Assembly: GCA_022565615.1 (NCBI GenBank)
Contig: JAIUMM010000008.1
Location: forward strand, 1 to 55,932
Source of the DNA: Nanobdellota archaeon
Lineage (GTDB): Archaea; Nanobdellota; Nanobdellia; Woesearchaeales; UBA583
Reading direction: 5' to 3'
Length of the DNA: 55,932 nucleotides
Position numbers and translations under genes: made by a program. The notes under the pieces were generated by a model. That model was not told the DNA's origin, searched no databases, and saw nothing but the letters and a program-made list of their open reading frames with translations. This document shows positions 18,001 through 26,622 of this stretch, one piece after another (the stretch's first letter is position 1; each line of letters begins with the position of its first letter).

Positions 18001-18523
18001 ATGCATTTAAAGGATGAGTTTGTCTTAATCCTAAATTTGTAAACATAATATTTGAATCAATAATTCTATCTATTTCTAAAGAAGGATTATTGATACTTCT
18101 TAATACAACATTATTACAAGTAACTCCTTCTAATGCTGAAACATTTAAAGGTATTGTGTATGAATTAGTATCTAAATAAGGATGATTTTGAGAATTTCTC
18201 ATTCCTCCACTTCCAAACATTTCAATAATTAGCTCATCTCTATTTGAGAATAATAAATTTCCTGAAACTGTGTACCTTTGATTAAAAGAATTTCTACAAG
18301 ATACTTGGTATGCAACATCAAATGACTCTCTAGGAGTTCCATCAGTTCCTACTCTTCTTAATTCATATTCATTAAATTCTCTTCCAATTTCAAATCCATT
18401 AACTCCTAGATTTAAAATACTTCTATTTTCAATTAATACTTCATTTGAACCTTCATATAATTCAACTAAGCAAATTTCTTCGTCAAATCTAGATTGTGAA
18501 GAAGGAGTATTTAAGATATTCAA
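15053..18523 (-). CDS. Giant exported protein, C-terminal part after in-frame TGA
   Basis: The frame gives 1156 residues of beta-rich sequence with repeated Ig-like or cadherin-like units (examples: GSYSITVTARDYFGNSNTTT, and FNVLQRSEFRDVTCEVRV) and scattered cysteines, as in extracellular proteins. It has no signal peptide and no convincing start: the first candidate is TTG at 18523 with no ribosome-binding motif. The same frame continues upstream through six codons to a TGA at 18539-18541 and then into the secreted protein 18539-20956. I therefore treat it as the second part of one gene of about 1,967 codons. Its end is 2 bases from an ABC ATPase gene. The surface location is inferred; the function is unknown. 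Confidence 0.6.
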   Translation of the reverse strand: MNILNTPSSQSRFDEEICLVELYEGSNEVLIENRSILNLGVNGFEIGREFNEYELRRVGTDGTPRESFDVAYQVSCRNSFNQRYTVSGNLLFSNRDELIIEMFGSGGMRNSQNHPYLDTNSYTIPLNVSALEGVTCNNVVLRSINNPSLEIDRIIDSNIMFTNLGLRQTHPLNAFIELNFSEVLSPFSNVDGQYGLTLECNLLGNRDFERELFFEINTQVPNLDLVRLIHLDENKWEILNNEVYIDALGEDLLIGEIEVNKENLNNYIRTSLKLNIEDEDLVDEITSLKICGREVSLSSLRITQNLFTLDESLGCRASYNEEFSSIELLTRIEVETSWGTSNSQEIITNLEFLEPSINVRTRDGGMIIDETLYFSEENPEILVDLALPPFREFSCSVQPVVGGNPLDGMNYSSSNSRISFTLSNILTQGILSTIDSLDVSLMFNCEENLFNKNTNREIQLVKDNIDLRIENVEFTNIGTNWVYPTVGTSQVFSDIQIQLSNMNNYVSCEVLPRFGSNPLVQSTNRKQAVDRDTNLLVIEDVLTLVRRNTQSNSFLVLTNSNSLESVPFEVGVRCSNAAGRTVQRNFSGFSLSLFDYGSIGVRGELNRDKRLNLEVDTLANLDSSTLNIRDENSGVLLYSGLVSSLSPQKTQIGSINRYNFRGINIQAQTLLERSDYPLNIEFIIGEVPVSNILEIMVDNTNPEVYINLNTNDDGVVYENFISGDIVIRDFPTFSSGIYSYNIQFRRGSELLREIPKTHYSEMSYSLNLNEIEEFRNLTVGSYSITVTARDYFGNSNTTTRDFRVSDQIFITLLESSNVGLYELNPTTWYTYESYPTLRFESTQNLNNCNLMPGSSGGYIGGIIPFESEDGQTFELNLNSHQSSFEILPGRRNLILSCQRADRNETLNIGVNLYKIDSFPDYILSFDWGLNQILMSTQTSRVVDFNVLQRSEFRDVTCEVRVRGSSLDQNVNLNPSGGVGNFNGSISLGVGNYMFTLLCQTPTGQVGPIKTYDVVMTQEPFRIDLISVEHQRLGFNSRIEDSNVIRLPREILSESNKNIKITFTNNYQNEMTCTIDTTKSGIVNFILSLFRNTRVATMPILQGMYEGIVEIEESVNSVQIRCLPESGLFSTRTFNFPVEFIDISSVEIGDVRVEGER

Positions 18524-18538
18524 ATTAAATGAAGAAAA

Positions 18539-18541
18539 TCA
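18539..18541 (-). other. In-frame TGA interrupting the giant surface-protein gene
   Basis: The frame reads EPNTAELY, TGA, FSSFNLNILNT without a shift. What follows looks extracellular yet lacks its own signal peptide or ATG. One substitution from TGG, TGT, TGC, CGA or GGA would give a continuous frame from 20956 to 15053. Confidence 0.75.
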
Positions 18542-20956
18542 ATATAATTCTGCAGTATTTGGTTCAAATTCTAATTCAAATGAAAATTCTCCAATTCCTT
18601 CTCCTCCATTAAATCTTTGAGGATTTTTTTGAACATTTCCTGAACTATCAACTGCTTTAACAGTACCTCTTGAGATTAAATTATCTAACTCTGAAGTTTC
18701 AAGACCTGAAAATTTATTTCTAAATTCATCATACGTATAAACTGTTTGAAAAAATTCCCCCCCCCTATATTCTGAGAAAATAGTTGAAGCTAAACCTGAA
18801 AGTATAATATTACCATCTAACTCAAATGCAAGTCTTACTCTTGAATTGAAATCTTCAAACACACTACAAGCAGGTGATACAGGATTTTCAATTCTCACAA
18901 TTACGTAATCAATTACACCTTTTACATTAGGTTCTAATTGAAGAGTGCTTTTTCTCACAAGTTCATCTCCTTCTAAATATGATTTATACATCTCAACAAA
19001 TATTGTAGGAGGATATGAATCACAACTTAACTGAAAATCATTTAAACTTGTATGCTCATTTTGAAAATTATAATTATCTATAAAATTAGTTGAAGCAGAT
19101 GATGTTATTGCAGTAAGAAGAGCTCCATTATTATTCGTATCAGGGTTACCATCTCCATTTGAGTCTTTAATACAAGTTCCAGCATTTGGATATGTAGGAT
19201 TTGCAATCCATTTACATAATGTACTTGAAGTAGACGAGTGATAATTTATTATTTGAGAATTTAACTTATTATTTGGATCTTCACACCTATTTTGACTTGC
19301 ATACATTCCACAAAAAGTCATATCTTCTTCCACAAAAATATTCTCTAAACCTGAATGAGTTTCATACGGATTAATCACAGCAGACAATCCTGTTGAATAA
19401 GAAGAAGTTGAAGACTCAGAAATTAATTCACAATTCCCAAAACCCTTAATTGTTTCTTCTTCACAAAGTCCAGCTAAAAGTCCCTGAGAACAAACTTGAC
19501 AATTAAAAGAATTTTTAGGAAATGAACTAATTGTATTAATATTTTGAATAGGATTTTCTAACGTAGAAGATAAATCTCCTGAGATCAAATTTAAACTACT
19601 CCCAAATACTGAAGTAGGTCCTTGAGGTTCAATTTTTAATGTTCTTGTGGCATCTTCAAGAGAATTTGAAATTTCAAATCTTAACACTCTAATATCTGAT
19701 TGAAAATCACCTCTTGAAGCTAATGGAGTTGAAGAACTTAAAGGAATCATACTTCCATCCATAAATACATTAACTCTTGCACCCTGAACAAATATTTTTA
19801 ATTCTAAATTTGAATTCACTGGAATTCCTGATATTTGTTGTTCTATATATCCTGAATCTGAAAATACAACTCTATTAGTACCTAAAAAATTATTAAATAT
19901 ATTAGTTGAACGAATTTCAAAATTGGATCCTCTCAAAAACTCTAAATTTGAACCATCTCTAATTTGAAATATTGGATTCTTCACATAATTTTTTCTCTGA
20001 ATTGCATTAGCTATATTTAAAGACTTACTTTGAGTATCTTCTTCTTTTTCAAAATATAAATCTTTAGTAATACAAGTTCCTTGAAAATCATTCAATTCTC
20101 TCCACTCACAACCATAAATCTGCATTAAAGAACCTTCATTTGGATTTAATCTCGTTTGATAATTTGTACACACATCTTTTGAATTAATATCTTCACACAT
20201 TCTAATAGAATTTGATTTAGAAACACACATTGTATCTTTTGCAAATGTTGAAAAAATAGATGAATCCAATGAGTCCCCCACTCTTTGAGTTAAAACTCCA
20301 GCTCTTAGAGGGTCATACACACAATCAGTACTAATACTCTCGCATAAAACTCTTGACATCAGAGAACCCATAAATGGCCCTCTTGGAGTCTCACACACAG
20401 TTCTTGGACTAATTGGGAAAGGATTTAATCCTAAATCAATATCTTCATCAATTATTGGGTCTTCATCATCAATTATTGGATCAACTATAATTGGAGGTTC
20501 ATCTATAATAGGGGGTTCATCATCAATTATTGGATCAACTCCTCCTTGAGAAACTCCTTGCCAACTACATCCATCTTCAGCACAAGTTGTAAACTCAACA
20601 CAAGAGTTTGTAGTAGGATAATTTACACCACTAATTTGAAAATAAAATCTAGAAGTTTCAAAACCTCCTGTATTTAACACACAATTTCTTCCATTATCAA
20701 CAACTAATTGACCACACTGAGCAGCAATTCCTCTTACATTACCTGATTCTAAAACATTTTCTGAACTAGGTAATCCAAGAGTTAACCCTCCAACTTGTTG
20801 ACAGTCTCTTTGAAACATAGTAGTTACTTGACCATCTCTTCCACCATCTAAACTTTGATAACAACACACAGATTGTGTTGGACTATATTCTGAATATCCT
20901 ATACTTAAAGATAAGAGTGTAATTAATACTAATAAAGTATATTTAATATAATTCAT
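18539..20956 (-). CDS. Giant exported surface protein, N-terminal part with signal peptide
   Basis: A clear signal peptide (YIKYTLLVLITLLSLSIGYS, about residues 3-22) begins this 805-residue frame. It is followed by cysteine-rich modules (VCCYQS, CAEDGCSWQG, CEDINSKDVC, CQVCSQGLLAGLCEEE) that suggest disulfides. Residues 141-174 form an acidic proline/isoleucine linker built of DPIIDDE- and EPPII-like units. Around 310-465 is a sequence like a carbohydrate-binding beta-sandwich (NPIFQIRDGSNLEF onward). The frame ends at a TGA beyond which the same frame continues for another 1,160 codons. A run of nine G in the coding strand (18757-18765) lies near the end. It is probably a cell-surface adhesin or S-layer-associated protein; this is inferred from architecture. 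Confidence 0.7.
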   Translation of the reverse strand: MNYIKYTLLVLITLLSLSIGYSEYSPTQSVCCYQSLDGGRDGQVTTMFQRDCQQVGGLTLGLPSSENVLESGNVRGIAAQCGQLVVDNGRNCVLNTGGFETSRFYFQISGVNYPTTNSCVEFTTCAEDGCSWQGVSQGGVDPIIDDEPPIIDEPPIIVDPIIDDEDPIIDEDIDLGLNPFPISPRTVCETPRGPFMGSLMSRVLCESISTDCVYDPLRAGVLTQRVGDSLDSSIFSTFAKDTMCVSKSNSIRMCEDINSKDVCTNYQTRLNPNEGSLMQIYGCEWRELNDFQGTCITKDLYFEKEEDTQSKSLNIANAIQRKNYVKNPIFQIRDGSNLEFLRGSNFEIRSTNIFNNFLGTNRVVFSDSGYIEQQISGIPVNSNLELKIFVQGARVNVFMDGSMIPLSSSTPLASRGDFQSDIRVLRFEISNSLEDATRTLKIEPQGPTSVFGSSLNLISGDLSSTLENPIQNINTISSFPKNSFNCQVCSQGLLAGLCEEETIKGFGNCELISESSTSSYSTGLSAVINPYETHSGLENIFVEEDMTFCGMYASQNRCEDPNNKLNSQIINYHSSTSSTLCKWIANPTYPNAGTCIKDSNGDGNPDTNNNGALLTAITSSASTNFIDNYNFQNEHTSLNDFQLSCDSYPPTIFVEMYKSYLEGDELVRKSTLQLEPNVKGVIDYVIVRIENPVSPACSVFEDFNSRVRLAFELDGNIILSGLASTIFSEYRGGEFFQTVYTYDEFRNKFSGLETSELDNLISRGTVKAVDSSGNVQKNPQRFNGGEGIGEFSFELEFEPNTAELY
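18757..18765 (-). repeat. G9 homopolymer tract in the surface-protein gene
   Basis: Nine C on the plus strand are nine G in the coding strand and encode part of YRGGEF. It is by far the longest G/C run that I noticed in this AT-rich window, and such tracts slip easily in replication. Confidence 0.8.
20435..20536 (-). repeat. Coding repeat for an acidic Pro/Ile linker
   Basis: Several imperfect units encoding DPIIDDE, EPPIID and DEPPII follow one another over 34 codons. They separate the N-terminal cysteine-rich module from the next one and look like an extended spacer. Confidence 0.7.
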
Positions 20957-21076
20957 ACTATAAACTTAAATATTTAAAATATATAATTAACGAATAACTT
21001 TAAAGTAAAAACAATTTCACGAAAATAAAATAAAAAACAAAAGATAATTAAAAATTAAAAAAATTAAAATTAAACT

Positions 21077-21241
21077 TTAGTCCTCTAAATCAATCTCATC
21101 CCCTGAGTCCCCTGAATCAGGAGAACCCATAATTTTATGATAAATTTCTTGAATCTCTCTAGAATTCTTTAAACTAGTATGCAATTTTCTTAATTTTTTT
21201 TTACGAGCTAAATACTCATTTTCATAATCAAAATCTCCCAT
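21077..21241 (-). CDS. Small acidic-tailed protein, 54 aa
   Basis: The frame runs from ATG 21241 to TAA 21077. It encodes a tyrosine/acid start (MGDFDYENEYLARKKKL), a basic helical middle and a very acidic tail (SPDSGDSGDEIDLED). It sits in a 550-bp gap that otherwise holds no gene. Codon use resembles real genes, and the segment is G+C richer than the flanking gap. A TTTATAAAT box lies at about 21270-21278, some 30 bases upstream on the minus strand. No family is recognised. The small size leaves room for doubt. Confidence 0.45.
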   Translation of the reverse strand: MGDFDYENEYLARKKKLRKLHTSLKNSREIQEIYHKIMGSPDSGDSGDEIDLED

Positions 21242-21506
21242 GTTCTTACATATAGTAGTACAATTATATTTATAAATGTTTTGTTACTTCTATAAATCTG
21301 ACTAAATTGTTACTTTGAAATAAAAAATCAATTGAATTACTTTTAAAAAATAAAAAATAGTTGTTATTCTAGAGTAATTTAGACTTTTATATTAAACTAA
21401 AACTTAAATGCATAAAATACACCTAAAGTTTCTAAATCTCAACAATAAATAGTAACTAAACCCTTACATTACACAGATTTAAATAAATATTCAATTTAAT
21501 TTTAAT

Positions 21507-21908
21507 ATGAATGAAATAGTAATAGTTTTAATAATTGCAGTATTATTTATCATCATCTCCTTTTTTATAGGAAGAGCTGTTGGAAAAAGATTCATGTTTG
21601 AAGTTATGAACCATGTACTTGAAAAAGAAAAAGAAAAAGCACTCAATAAATCAAGAGCAGTAATTAAAGGACAACTCCAAGAACAATTTGCACCATTTAG
21701 TGTAGATTTTCCGTGTTCTAGTACTGAGTGTAATTTTCAAGGAAAACCTATTGATTTTATTGGATTTAAAGGACTTGATAATAAATATGTTGAAGAAGTT
21801 CTTTTTATTGAAATAAAAACTGGAACATCTCAACTCTCACAAGTTCAAAAAAGTGTAAAAAAAGCAATTGAAGAAAAAAGAGTTCGATTTGTAGAAGTAA
21901 GAGTTTAA
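21507..21908 (+). CDS. Membrane-anchored Holliday-junction-resolvase-related nuclease
   Basis: An N-terminal hydrophobic segment, IVIVLIIAVLFIIISFFIG (about residues 4-22), precedes a domain like the endonuclease family related to archaeal Holliday junction resolvases (PF10107). The motifs are SRAVIKGQLQEQFAPF, PIDFIGFKGL with a core aspartate, LFIEIKTGTSQLS with the E-x-K pair, and a C-terminal KRVRFVEVRV. This gives a PD-(D/E)xK active site. The combination of one membrane segment and this domain is known for the family, but its cellular role is not established. It is followed at 21967 by a tRNA methyltransferase gene with its own TATA-like box. Confidence 0.75.
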   Translation: MNEIVIVLIIAVLFIIISFFIGRAVGKRFMFEVMNHVLEKEKEKALNKSRAVIKGQLQEQFAPFSVDFPCSSTECNFQGKPIDFIGFKGLDNKYVEEVLFIEIKTGTSQLSQVQKSVKKAIEEKRVRFVEVRV

Positions 21909-21966
21909 AAGTGATAAAAACAGTGATTTAACTAAATTATATAAATAATCTTTAATTTTTATAATT

Positions 21967-22998
21967 ATGAATAATACACATGAATATTTACTTATAATGC
22001 AAGGGAGCAATTATGAGTTTTTTTATCAAGAATTCAAAAATTTGTTTGAAATTTATTTTCAAAGTGAAACATTTACACTAAAACAAATTCAAAATACTCT
22101 CTACTCGCTTCAAACTTCATTTAAACTTCCAAATAAATCTCATGAATTTTTTACAAGAATTACTCTTACAAAAGGAATTTATGAATTATTATTTCAAGCA
22201 AAAGACTTTGACTCTATACTTGAAGAGCTTCACTTAAGACCTCATTTATATTCACAAACATTTGCTGTGAGTCAAATTAATATAAAAACTAAAGCAAATA
22301 TTGAAAATTCAACTCTTGCATACCCAATTGGAAAACAACTTCATCATTTAAAAGCTAACTTAAAAGAACCAAATCATTTATTTCAATATATTTTCATACC
22401 AAATAAGGTCTACTTTACTCATACAATATTTGAAAATCAAAAAACCTACCTTAAACGAATGCCTGTTAAAAGAGCAATAAATAAACCATATACTTTAAAA
22501 GCTGATATGGGAAGAACATGTATTAATCTTCTTGATGTTAAATCAGGAGATATTGTATTAGATCCATTTTGTGGAATTGGAGGAATATTACTTGAAGGAA
22601 TTGATATGAATTTAGAAATGATTGGAAATGATATTAATAAAAGTGATTTAGAACATACTAAAACTAATTGTACACATTTTAATTTAAAAGAACCAACTCT
22701 ATATAATGCTGATTCAAAAACTCAATTTTTAGAAGAAAACTCTGTCGATGGAATTGTAAGTGATATCCCCTATGGTAAATCTTCAAGAAAATTAGGAGTT
22801 GAATTATATGAAGGATTTTTACAATCTGCTCAAAAAATGCTAAAGCCAAATAAAAAAATGGTCATAATTTATGGTTGTTTTACTAATTTTAAACCTCTTG
22901 CACTCAAATATTTTGAAGAAATAACTGAAATAGAGCAGTATATGAACTCCTCTCTTACAAGATATATTTTAGTTTTGAAAAATACAAAGAAGAAGTAA
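21967..22998 (+). CDS. Trm-G10/Trm11-like tRNA guanine-N2 methyltransferase
   Basis: The N-terminal half is THUMP-like, with conserved features in ITLTKGIYELLF. The C-terminal half is a class I methyltransferase with an amino-methylase signature: KRAINKPYTLKADMGRTCIN, the SAM loop VLDPFCGIGGILLEG, the acidic-strand element GNDIN, and motif IV SDIPYGKSS in place of N/D-PPY. The last strands include LTRYILVLK. This matches archaeal Trm-G10, which makes N2-methylguanosine and N2,N2-dimethylguanosine at tRNA position 10. Length (343) fits. SDIPYG instead of DPPYG is within family variation. The product is cytosolic. Confidence 0.85.
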   Translation: MNNTHEYLLIMQGSNYEFFYQEFKNLFEIYFQSETFTLKQIQNTLYSLQTSFKLPNKSHEFFTRITLTKGIYELLFQAKDFDSILEELHLRPHLYSQTFAVSQINIKTKANIENSTLAYPIGKQLHHLKANLKEPNHLFQYIFIPNKVYFTHTIFENQKTYLKRMPVKRAINKPYTLKADMGRTCINLLDVKSGDIVLDPFCGIGGILLEGIDMNLEMIGNDINKSDLEHTKTNCTHFNLKEPTLYNADSKTQFLEENSVDGIVSDIPYGKSSRKLGVELYEGFLQSAQKMLKPNKKMVIIYGCFTNFKPLALKYFEEITEIEQYMNSSLTRYILVLKNTKKK

Positions 22999-23006
22999 AT
23001 TTAAAA

Positions 23007-23693
23007 TTATTGTTTAGAGAATCCTAGGAATCCTGCTACTTGATCATAAGGTTTTGGATTATAAATTGCATGAGGACTTCCAACATTAAATAATCCGTTA
23101 TGGTAAAAAGTTCTGCATACTTGAGGGTCAAATTGTCCTTCAAAAGTCCCATCATGTTTTCCAAAATTCCTTTCAATGATACCTTTACCCATTTTTTCAG
23201 AATCTAAAAATCCTAACTCAAGCATTAATGGATCATCTGTAGTAGGCATAAGAGTAATATAATCTAAGCTAGTTGAGGCAATTTGCTCTCCTTCAAATCC
23301 ATTTAAATCAACTAATGGGAACATAATCTCTCCTTCAATTCCTCTTTTATTTCTTGGAGTTTGCTGTGGTAAGAGTGGATTCCCATCTAAATCTACCAAT
23401 CCTTGATAATCAACTAAACTTCCAGTTCCACCTTTTGGTTGAAAATGTATAATTACCAATTCCAAATCACTTCTACCATCTCCTTCAAATCTAACAGGTA
23501 TACTTCCTCTTGATTGGTAGGGTTTTTGTCCATTTGTTCCTTTTAATCCTGTAAAACTATCCAAATCAAAATGAATTTTCCCATAATTACGTGGAATAGG
23601 AGGAGAATTATTAATATATTTTGCTTGATAATGCTCTTCTAATGCTTGTTCAATCATTGCATTTAATGTTGTGGATTCTTGTTGTTTTAACAT
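23007..23693 (-). CDS. Hypothetical protein, 228 aa
   Basis: No family is recognised. The protein appears globular and beta-rich, with many Gly, Pro, Asp and Phe (GKIHFDLDSFTGLKG, PVRFEGDGRSDLELVIIHF, GEIMFPLVDLNGFEGE), and no signal peptide or membrane segment. An in-frame TTG exists at 23717, but the ATG at 23693 lies about 26 bases after a TTTATAAAT box, so I prefer it. It is convergent with the methyltransferase gene (8-base gap) and on the same strand as the malic enzyme gene upstream. Confidence 0.55.
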   Translation of the reverse strand: MLKQQESTTLNAMIEQALEEHYQAKYINNSPPIPRNYGKIHFDLDSFTGLKGTNGQKPYQSRGSIPVRFEGDGRSDLELVIIHFQPKGGTGSLVDYQGLVDLDGNPLLPQQTPRNKRGIEGEIMFPLVDLNGFEGEQIASTSLDYITLMPTTDDPLMLELGFLDSEKMGKGIIERNFGKHDGTFEGQFDPQVCRTFYHNGLFNVGSPHAIYNPKPYDQVAGFLGFSKQ

Positions 23694-23777
23694 ATCTATA
23701 AATCCATAAGAAATCAATATTTATAAAATTAACTAAAAAGTAGTGAAAATTAAATGAAAAAGTTAAGTAACTTATAA

Positions 23778-24920
23778 TTACTCCTTCACAACACTTGCTA
23801 CTGCATCTACTACTCGTTTATCAAATGCATTTGGAATAATATACTCAGAAGTTAATTCTTCATCTCCAATTAATCCTGCAATTGCAAGAGCTGCATTAAT
23901 TTTCATCTCATCAGTGATTTGTGAAACATTATTTTCTAACGCTCCTTTAAAAATTCCAGGAAAAACAAGTACATTATTTAATTGATTGGGGTAATCAGAA
24001 CGTCCAGTTCCAATAACAAACACTCCTGCCTCTTTTGCATCTTCTGGCATCATTTCAGGAGTAGGATTAGCCATTGCAAAAATAGCAGGTTTTTCATTCA
24101 TAAGAGCAATATGCTCACTTTTCAATAAATTTCCAACACTTACACCTACAAATACATCAACTCCTCTCATAACATCATACACACTTCCACTTTTATTCTC
24201 TTTATTTGTAAATTCTAAAAGAGTTTGTTTCATAGAGTTTAAATCTCCTCTATCTTTTGAAATAGCACCTTTACTATCACACACAATAATATCCTCAACC
24301 CCAAATTTATCCAATAATTTAGCAATTGCAACTCCAGCTGCTCCTGAACCATTAATTACAACTTTAAGTGAAGATGTATCTTTTCCACTTAATTTAGCAT
24401 AATTGATGATACCAGCAAGAGTTACAATAGCAGTTCCGTGCTGGTCGTCATGAAATACTGGAATTTTAAGTCTTTTTTTCAACTCATCTTCAATTTCAAA
24501 ACATCTTGGGGCAGAAATATCTTCTAAATTAATTCCTCCAAAACTTGGTGCAATATTTGCAATCGTTTCAATAATTTGTTGAGTATCTTGTGTATCTAAA
24601 ATAATAGGCATTGCATTAATTCCTGCAAACTCATTCATTAATACACATTTACCCTCCATTACAGGCATACTCGCTTTTGCACCAATATTTCCAAGTCCTA
24701 AAACTGCTGAACCATCACTAATTACAGCAATTGTTTTACTCATTGAAGTAAGTTCTTTATATGCTCCTTCATTTTTTGCAATTTCAAGACAAGGGCCTGC
24801 AACACCAGGAGAATATGCTAAAGATAATTCCTCTTTATTGGTAACTTTAATTTTTGAGCTTATTTGTAATTTCCCATTAAATTCTCTATGTAATTCAATA
24901 CTTTTTTGTTGATAATCCAT
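23778..24920 (-). CDS. Malic enzyme (NAD(P)-dependent)
   Basis: The 380-residue protein matches the short malic enzymes of prokaryotes. It has SLAYSPGVAGPCLEIAKN, TIAVISDGSAVLGLGNIG, GKASMPVMEGK-like sequence, the metal region FHDDQHGTAIVTLAG, and the dinucleotide loop VVINGSGAAGVAIAKLL. It decarboxylates malate to pyruvate with reduction of NAD or NADP. The acidic residue after the second nucleotide strand (IVCDSKG) gives no clear cofactor choice. It lacks the phosphotransacetylase-like domain of MaeB fusions. In a genome with few carbon pathways it could supply pyruvate and reducing power (inference). The gene stands alone with its own upstream AT-rich region. Confidence 0.93.
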   Translation of the reverse strand: MDYQQKSIELHREFNGKLQISSKIKVTNKEELSLAYSPGVAGPCLEIAKNEGAYKELTSMSKTIAVISDGSAVLGLGNIGAKASMPVMEGKCVLMNEFAGINAMPIILDTQDTQQIIETIANIAPSFGGINLEDISAPRCFEIEDELKKRLKIPVFHDDQHGTAIVTLAGIINYAKLSGKDTSSLKVVINGSGAAGVAIAKLLDKFGVEDIIVCDSKGAISKDRGDLNSMKQTLLEFTNKENKSGSVYDVMRGVDVFVGVSVGNLLKSEHIALMNEKPAIFAMANPTPEMMPEDAKEAGVFVIGTGRSDYPNQLNNVLVFPGIFKGALENNVSQITDEMKINAALAIAGLIGDEELTSEYIIPNAFDKRVVDAVASVVKE

Positions 24921-25042
24921 AATACATATATAATATAAGTTTAAGTTTATAAATACTTTTTAATCTTGAAAAAAAACATAAAAATTGAACATATTTTAAT
25001 ATACTTACAATAAAAATATAACATTCTAAATCTATAATTATA

Positions 25043-26266
25043 TTAACGTGTGTATTCAAAATACTTCAATACATCAGCTACTAAGAAAACTGACCCAGTT
25101 ACAACACAAAATTCATTATTCTCAATCTTTTCTAAATAATTATATACTTTTTCAATATCTAAAAATATCGATTTATTCTTTAATGAATCCTCAAATGCTA
25201 AATATTCTTCTTTTAAGTCTTTAGCTTTAAATATAGTTGATTTAGTGAAAATAATAGTATCAAACATCTCAAAAAAAAATTTAAACTCTTTTAATTCCTT
25301 ATAATTTGAAATTGCAAAAATTAAAGTTTTCTTCAAATAATTTAAATCTTGATTTATCTGAAATAGTTTTTCTTCTAAATATAATTTAAGTTCTCTAAGT
25401 GCGAGTTCATTATGAGCACAATCAACTATAATATTTGATTTTATATGCTCAATTCTTCCTCTGATGAGAATATTCATCAAAGAATTTCTAGTACTCATAT
25501 CTTTAACTCCTAAATATTTCAAAACTTCATATGCAATTCCTGCATTTTTTCTTTGAAACTCTCCCTTTAAATTTGTATCACATAATGTTTCAACTTTATT
25601 ATAAATAGCACCAATTTCTTGAACCTTACTACCAATAACTTTATGCTCAATTCTTGTAAATAAAGGAACATTTTTTCTTATAATTCCTAATTTCTGAGTT
25701 AAAATCTCCTCATATGTTTCCCCTAGCAAATGTTGGTGATCAAGTCCAATTGATGTAATTACACAAGCTACTGAATTAAATATATTTGTAGTATCAAACT
25801 CTCCTCCAACAAATACTTCAAATACTGCATAATCTACTCTTTTTTGAGTAAAATAGTCAATTGCAACTAACACTAGAATTTCACAAAACATAATGTTTGG
25901 ATATAACTTATAATACTTTTCAAGCAATACCTCTAATTCTTTTGAATCAATATTACAAGAATTAATTTGAATTCGCTCATTAACCCTTAACATATGAGGA
26001 GATGTAAATAATCCAACTTTAAATCCAGCATCTTCAAGTCCTTTTGCAATCATTTTTGAAATAGTTCCTTTTCCAGCTGTTCCTGTAACATGAATTACTT
26101 TAAAAGAAGTTTCAACATAATTATTACCCTTATTTTTAAAATTCTTAGAATTATAATGATTTAGAACAAAATTTTTACTTGCCTTTTTACCTAAATGTGT
26201 AGTATTAACTAACTTATCAATATATTTAAAATTAGAATTAGTTGAAATGGAATTATCTAAATTCAT
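25043..26266 (-). CDS. FolC-like Mur ligase (folylpolyglutamate synthase family)
   Basis: The ATP loop VIHVTGTAGKGTISKMIA, the GLFTSPHMLRVNERI segment, FEVFVGGEFDTTN and ITSIGLDHQHLLGETYEEI identify a FolC-type ligase of the Mur superfamily. In FolC these parts bind ATP, folate and magnesium. The C-terminal domain is less conserved. The enzyme normally adds glutamate to folates; in archaea relatives may act on other cofactors such as F420 or tetrahydromethanopterin, so the substrate is not certain. Length (407) is usual. The first 45 residues are Asn/Lys-rich. Two changes from the bacterial pattern (TAGKGT for TNGKGS, GGEFDTTN for GGRLDATN) are conservative. Confidence 0.85.
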   Translation of the reverse strand: MNLDNSISTNSNFKYIDKLVNTTHLGKKASKNFVLNHYNSKNFKNKGNNYVETSFKVIHVTGTAGKGTISKMIAKGLEDAGFKVGLFTSPHMLRVNERIQINSCNIDSKELEVLLEKYYKLYPNIMFCEILVLVAIDYFTQKRVDYAVFEVFVGGEFDTTNIFNSVACVITSIGLDHQHLLGETYEEILTQKLGIIRKNVPLFTRIEHKVIGSKVQEIGAIYNKVETLCDTNLKGEFQRKNAGIAYEVLKYLGVKDMSTRNSLMNILIRGRIEHIKSNIIVDCAHNELALRELKLYLEEKLFQINQDLNYLKKTLIFAISNYKELKEFKFFFEMFDTIIFTKSTIFKAKDLKEEYLAFEDSLKNKSIFLDIEKVYNYLEKIENNEFCVVTGSVFLVADVLKYFEYTR

Positions 26267-26352
26267 TATAATAATTAAAAAAATATATTGTTTATAAAAA
26301 TAATGTAAAAATAAATTAAAATGTTAAACTTAATAAAATATTAATATTTTAT

Positions 26353-26622
26353 TTAATCATCTGTTTCATCAGAAGATGTTCCAAAATCTACTTCTTGAAT
26401 AATAATAATATCTCCAAATGCTTTAAAGAATTTATGAGGAATAATTACTCCTTTTGCATCCCTAACCTTAGTACTTAGCATAGAACCAGGTACTGCTTTA
26501 ATTTTCCAACTTTTAACTCTATTTTCTTCAAGTAACGCTTCTTCAACCTCACCGAAGAAATAACCTGTGTCAGTAAATACTTTCATGTCATACACATCAG
26601 ACATTCTTTTAAATCTTGCCAT
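26353..26622 (-). CDS. PRC-barrel domain protein
   Basis: An 89-residue protein of a single PRC-barrel type: SDVYDMKVFTDTGYFFGEVEEALL, then VIIPHKFFKAFGDIIII, ending in an acidic tail. PRC-barrels are small beta-barrels that mediate protein contacts. In some archaea such proteins (CdpB) link SepF and FtsZ in cell division, but nothing here shows that role directly. A second PRC-barrel gene lies at 27340 with a membrane protein between the two, all on the same strand, which hints at a shared membrane-associated complex. Confidence 0.75.
   Translation of the reverse strand: MARFKRMSDVYDMKVFTDTGYFFGEVEEALLEENRVKSWKIKAVPGSMLSTKVRDAKGVIIPHKFFKAFGDIIIIQEVDFGTSSDETDD

Noticed and set aside
18539-18541. 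Selenocysteine or general UGA recoding
   Set aside because: TGA ends another gene at 1782-1784 in an ordinary way, no SECIS-like element was evident, and archaeal selenocysteine is known only from a few groups. A point change or read-through is simpler.
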